Shown: in pieces, positions 61,554-64,000 of the stretch
Layout: every line of letters starts with the position of its first letter
Numbering within the stretch: position 1 is the first letter of the stretch
NCBI GenBank assembly: GCA_947501695.1
Contig: CANMWO010000001.1
Location: 682,001-746,000, forward strand
Length of the DNA: 64,000 nt
Source: an uncultured Sphingomonadaceae bacterium
Lineage (GTDB): Bacteria; Pseudomonadota; Alphaproteobacteria; Sphingomonadales; Sphingomonadaceae
Direction: 5' to 3'
Program-made: the position numbers and the translations under genes
Notes under the pieces: generated by a model
What the model saw: only the letters and a program-made list of their open reading frames with translations
Told to the model about the DNA's origin: nothing
Databases searched by the model: none

Positions 61554-63218
61554 GTGCTGCAGTCTCTTTCCATTCGTGACATTGTTCTAATCGAAGCGCT
61601 CGATCTTGAATTCGGGTCTGGCCTTTCGGTGCTGACGGGCGAGACCGGTGCGGGTAAATCGATCTTATTGGATTCTCTGGGACTTGCGCTTGGTAATCGC
61701 GCTGATAGCGGACTGGTGCGCCAAGGCACCCAAAAAGCCCAAGTAACAGCCAGTTTCGATTCGCCGTCGCCAACCAGCAAATTGGCGCTGTATCTCCAGG
61801 ACAATGATATTGATGTGGAATCGGGCGAACCGCTGATCATCAAGCGCTCGGTCAAGGCCGACGGCGGCAGCCGCGCGTTCGTTAATGATCAGCCATGTTC
61901 TGCGACTTTGCTTCGCGAACTCGGCAGTAAGCTGATCGAAATTCACGGACAGCATGATGATCGCGGTCTGATTAATCCCAAGGGGCATAGGACTTTGCTC
62001 GACGCTTACGCGGGTGCCGATGGTACGAAAGTCAGGAAAGCCTTTGAAGGCTGGCAGTCTGCAAAAGCCGCCTTGGAACAGGCCTTGGAGGATCAGGAAG
62101 CAGCCGAATTGGACCGCGAATATCTCGAACATAGTGTAGCGGAACTCTCTAAATTCGCGCCGCAGCCGGGCGAAGAGCAAGAGCTTGCCCTCGAACGCGC
62201 GACGATGATGAAGGGCGAGAAGCTGACTGGCGACCTAGAGGCGATCAGGGCGGCCTTTGATGGATCAAATGGCGGTCTTGCGTCCTTGCGAGCGGCGGCG
62301 CGACGGCTTGACCGGATCGCCGAAGATCATCCTTTGCTGACGGAGGCGTTACAAGCGCTGGACCGCGCGGTGATCGAGGCTAGTGAGGCAGAAGAAAAGC
62401 TGAATGACGCGGCGCATGCGCTGACTTTTGATCCACAGCGGCTCGACGATATGGAGACGCGTCTCTTTGATCTGCGCGCCTTGGCTCGCAAGCACAGGGT
62501 TGAGGGCGATGCGCTGCCGCAATTGCTGATTGATCTCGAAACGCGCCTATTGGCGATTAGCGATGGTGGGAAATCCTTGGGAGCGTTGGAGGCGAATGTG
62601 AAAGCCGCCCAGCAAACCTATGTGGACATCGCCGAAGCGTTGCGGCTCAAGCGGACCAAGGCGGCTAAGGCATTGGACAAGGCGGTGGCTGGGGAACTGG
62701 TGCCACTGAAACTGGATGCCGCGCGTTTTGAGACTTTGCTGGAACCATTGGAGGAAGACCGCTGGGGCCCCAACGGCATGGACAGGATCGAATTTCTGAT
62801 CTCGACCAACCCCGGCGCGCCTCTCGCACCGCTCGGCAAAATTGCTTCGGGCGGCGAATTGTCGCGCTTCATATTGGCGCTGAAAGTCGCCTTGGCGGAA
62901 GAAGGCGGGGCAAAGACAATCATCTTTGACGAAGTCGATAGCGGTGTTGGCGGAGCAGTGGCTTCGGCCATTGGCGATCGCCTCTCGCGGCTGTCGGACA
63001 GCGCGCAATTGCTGGTGGTAACCCATAGCCCGCAAGTGGCATCCAAAGGCAATGCGCATATGCTGATCAACAAAAGTTCTAACGGCACTGTGTCACGGAC
63101 GGATGTGAATGCGTTGGATAGTGAAGGCCGGCGACAAGAGATTGCGCGGATGTTGTCTGGCGCCGATGTGACGGATGAGGCGAGGGCGCAGGCGGATCGA
63201 TTGTTGGAGGGGGTTTGA
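61554..63218 (+). CDS. recN: DNA repair protein RecN
   Basis: 554 residues from GTG 61554, preceded by AGAGAGG. SMC-like ATPase for double-strand break repair. Walker A TGETGAGKSILLDSL near the N-terminus, coiled-coil middle (EQALEDQEAAELDREYLEHSVAEL), ABC signature LAPLGKIASGGELSRFILALK and Walker B KTIIFDEVDSGVGG near the end. The bamD-recN-ligA order is common in alphaproteobacteria. Confidence 0.96.
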   Translation: MLQSLSIRDIVLIEALDLEFGSGLSVLTGETGAGKSILLDSLGLALGNRADSGLVRQGTQKAQVTASFDSPSPTSKLALYLQDNDIDVESGEPLIIKRSVKADGGSRAFVNDQPCSATLLRELGSKLIEIHGQHDDRGLINPKGHRTLLDAYAGADGTKVRKAFEGWQSAKAALEQALEDQEAAELDREYLEHSVAELSKFAPQPGEEQELALERATMMKGEKLTGDLEAIRAAFDGSNGGLASLRAAARRLDRIAEDHPLLTEALQALDRAVIEASEAEEKLNDAAHALTFDPQRLDDMETRLFDLRALARKHRVEGDALPQLLIDLETRLLAISDGGKSLGALEANVKAAQQTYVDIAEALRLKRTKAAKALDKAVAGELVPLKLDAARFETLLEPLEEDRWGPNGMDRIEFLISTNPGAPLAPLGKIASGGELSRFILALKVALAEEGGAKTIIFDEVDSGVGGAVASAIGDRLSRLSDSAQLLVVTHSPQVASKGNAHMLINKSSNGTVSRTDVNALDSEGRRQEIARMLSGADVTDEARAQADRLLEGV

Positions 63219-63550
63219 TGCAGCGATATACCTTCGATATCACTAACCCATTGATATTTCTTGCTTTAATGGCAAGTGCTCTGCTCTTTGTTTTACTGTC
63301 TGTGGTAGCATTTTTCCTTCTCGGTTTCTTAGCCCTATTATTTTTTGCAGAACTGGATCCTACCAACCCATATCAAGTCGGTGCAATTTTCATCGTCTTC
63401 GGAATGGCATGCATCGCCGTATGGAATATTGTGGATTCAATAAAACTCATGGATGAGATGAACGCTCGGCGTCTAGGTTTTGTTGTTATTAGGTCGCTGA
63501 TTGCACTTATTCCGGTTGGTTTGATTGCATTGATGTCACTCTTCTCATGA
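63218..63550 (+). CDS. Small two- to three-helix membrane protein
   Basis: 110 residues from the ATG at 63218 (another in-frame ATG lies at 63215, inside the recN stop region). Hydrophobic spans: NPLIFLALMASALLFVLLSVVAFFLLGFLALLFF, YQVGAIFIVFGMACIAVWNIV and LIALIPVGLIALMSLFS. No recognised family. Sits between recN and ligA, overlapping both (recN stop and, by 4 nt, the ligA start), so it is probably part of this transcript. Less biased codon use than neighbours. Confidence 0.65.
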   Translation: MQRYTFDITNPLIFLALMASALLFVLLSVVAFFLLGFLALLFFAELDPTNPYQVGAIFIVFGMACIAVWNIVDSIKLMDEMNARRLGFVVIRSLIALIPVGLIALMSLFS

Positions 63551-64000
63551 TAGATAGGATACTCTCAGAAGCGGACGCCGCCAATGAATTGATGCGTCTG
63601 GCGAAGACCATCGCGAAGCATAACAAACTTTATCACGCCGATGACATGCCGGAAATTGCGGATGCAGAATATGATGCGTTGGTGCGGCGGAATAATGAGT
63701 TGGAAGAGGCGTTTCCGCATTTGGTGCGGGATGATAGTCCGAACAAGCTTGTTGGCGCAGCGGTTGCCAGTTCGCCGTTGTCGAAAGTGGCGCATGAACA
63801 GCGGATGATGAGCCTCGATAATGGCTTTTCGGATGAGGATATCGCCGAATGGCTGGCGCGGGTGCGGCGGTTTTTGAATTTGCCAGAGGGCGAACCGGTT
63901 GCTGTGACGGCAGAGGACAAGATTGACGGTCTGTCCTGCTCGCTGCGCTACGAAAGGGGCGCGCTGGTGCTCGCCGCGACGCGCGGTGATGGCCAGATTG
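63547..64000 (+). CDS. ligA: NAD-dependent DNA ligase (5' part, cut by window edge)
   Basis: Partial: 151 codons from ATG 63547, which overlaps the previous stop (ATGA), to the right edge. LAKTIAKHNKLYHADDMPEIADAEYDALVRRNNELEEAFP is the NAD-binding Ia domain, SPLSKVAHEQRMMSLDNGFSDEDI follows, and the adenylation Lys is in VTAEDKIDGLSCSLRYE. Joins Okazaki fragments. Assignment is firm. Confidence 0.95.
   Translation, partial: MIDRILSEADAANELMRLAKTIAKHNKLYHADDMPEIADAEYDALVRRNNELEEAFPHLVRDDSPNKLVGAAVASSPLSKVAHEQRMMSLDNGFSDEDIAEWLARVRRFLNLPEGEPVAVTAEDKIDGLSCSLRYERGALVLAATRGDGQI

Noticed and set aside
1-64000. tRNA, rRNA, CRISPR arrays and IS elements
   Set aside because: None seen by eye in the intergenic regions; no direct-repeat arrays, no transposase genes. 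A tRNAscan or CRISPR search would confirm.

Overview
The window is 64 kb of chromosomal DNA from an alphaproteobacterium, most likely order Sphingomonadales (Sphingorhabdus/Sphingopyxis-like). This rests on the protein style (RNase E with a split S1 domain, an N-extended GMC oxidoreductase, DUF2793-poor housekeeping blocks), on moderate GC, and on several small intergenic inverted-repeat elements of the kind common in sphingomonad genomes. No prophage, plasmid, IS element, CRISPR array, rRNA or tRNA was recognised. Gene density is high and nearly every gene looks intact. The left edge cuts an M48 protease gene and the right edge cuts ligA.

Layout. 0-15.6 kb is envelope and translation: M48 protease (partial), rne, amiC, mrcA (PBP1A), a beta-barrel outer-membrane protein, lepA, then a looser stretch (a lipoprotein-like methyltransferase, two short gene remnants, DUF1330, an HTH protein) and prfB. 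15.9-24.1 kb holds a secreted lipoprotein, a leftward cluster of fatty acid desaturase, SRPBCC membrane protein, GMC oxidoreductase and YncE-like propeller, a CsgG-like protein and an adrenodoxin-type ferredoxin reductase. 24.1-35 kb is mixed metabolism and envelope: epoxide-hydrolase-like enzyme, D-aminoacylase-like amidohydrolase, a DUF2946 plus outer-membrane pair that looks metal-related, dnaN, a histidine phosphatase with an IalB-like partner, and two TPR-type exported proteins.

35-44 kb: rlmN, RidA, a cytochrome b / sulfite-oxidase-fold pair resembling MsrQ/MsrP, cyclopropane fatty acid synthase, argG, a Ca/Na antiporter and a compact arsR-arsI-aquaporin arsenic operon. 44-57.3 kb is the conserved translation/RNA operon rimP-nusA-ylxR-infB-rbfA-truB-rpsO-pnp. 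Here it is interrupted twice: by a thioesterase gene and an AT-richer orphan gene before rbfA, and by a four-gene block (tdk, GNAT, methyltransferase, DUF2239) before truB. 57.4-64 kb: an MFS exporter behind a cyclic-nucleotide-binding/thioredoxin-reductase-like fusion, then bamD, recN, a small membrane protein and ligA.

The most striking item is inside truB. A 159-nt (53-codon) palindromic element with exact 23-bp terminal inverted repeats sits in frame in the pseudouridine synthase gene and is apparently translated, like the Rickettsia palindromic elements. Three further inverted-repeat elements lie within 4 kb of it. Other points to check are the lipoprotein-signal methyltransferase, the cNMP-TrxR fusion lacking the CxxC, the minimal ars operon with a probable leaderless arsR, and the desaturase/GMC/SRPBCC cluster.
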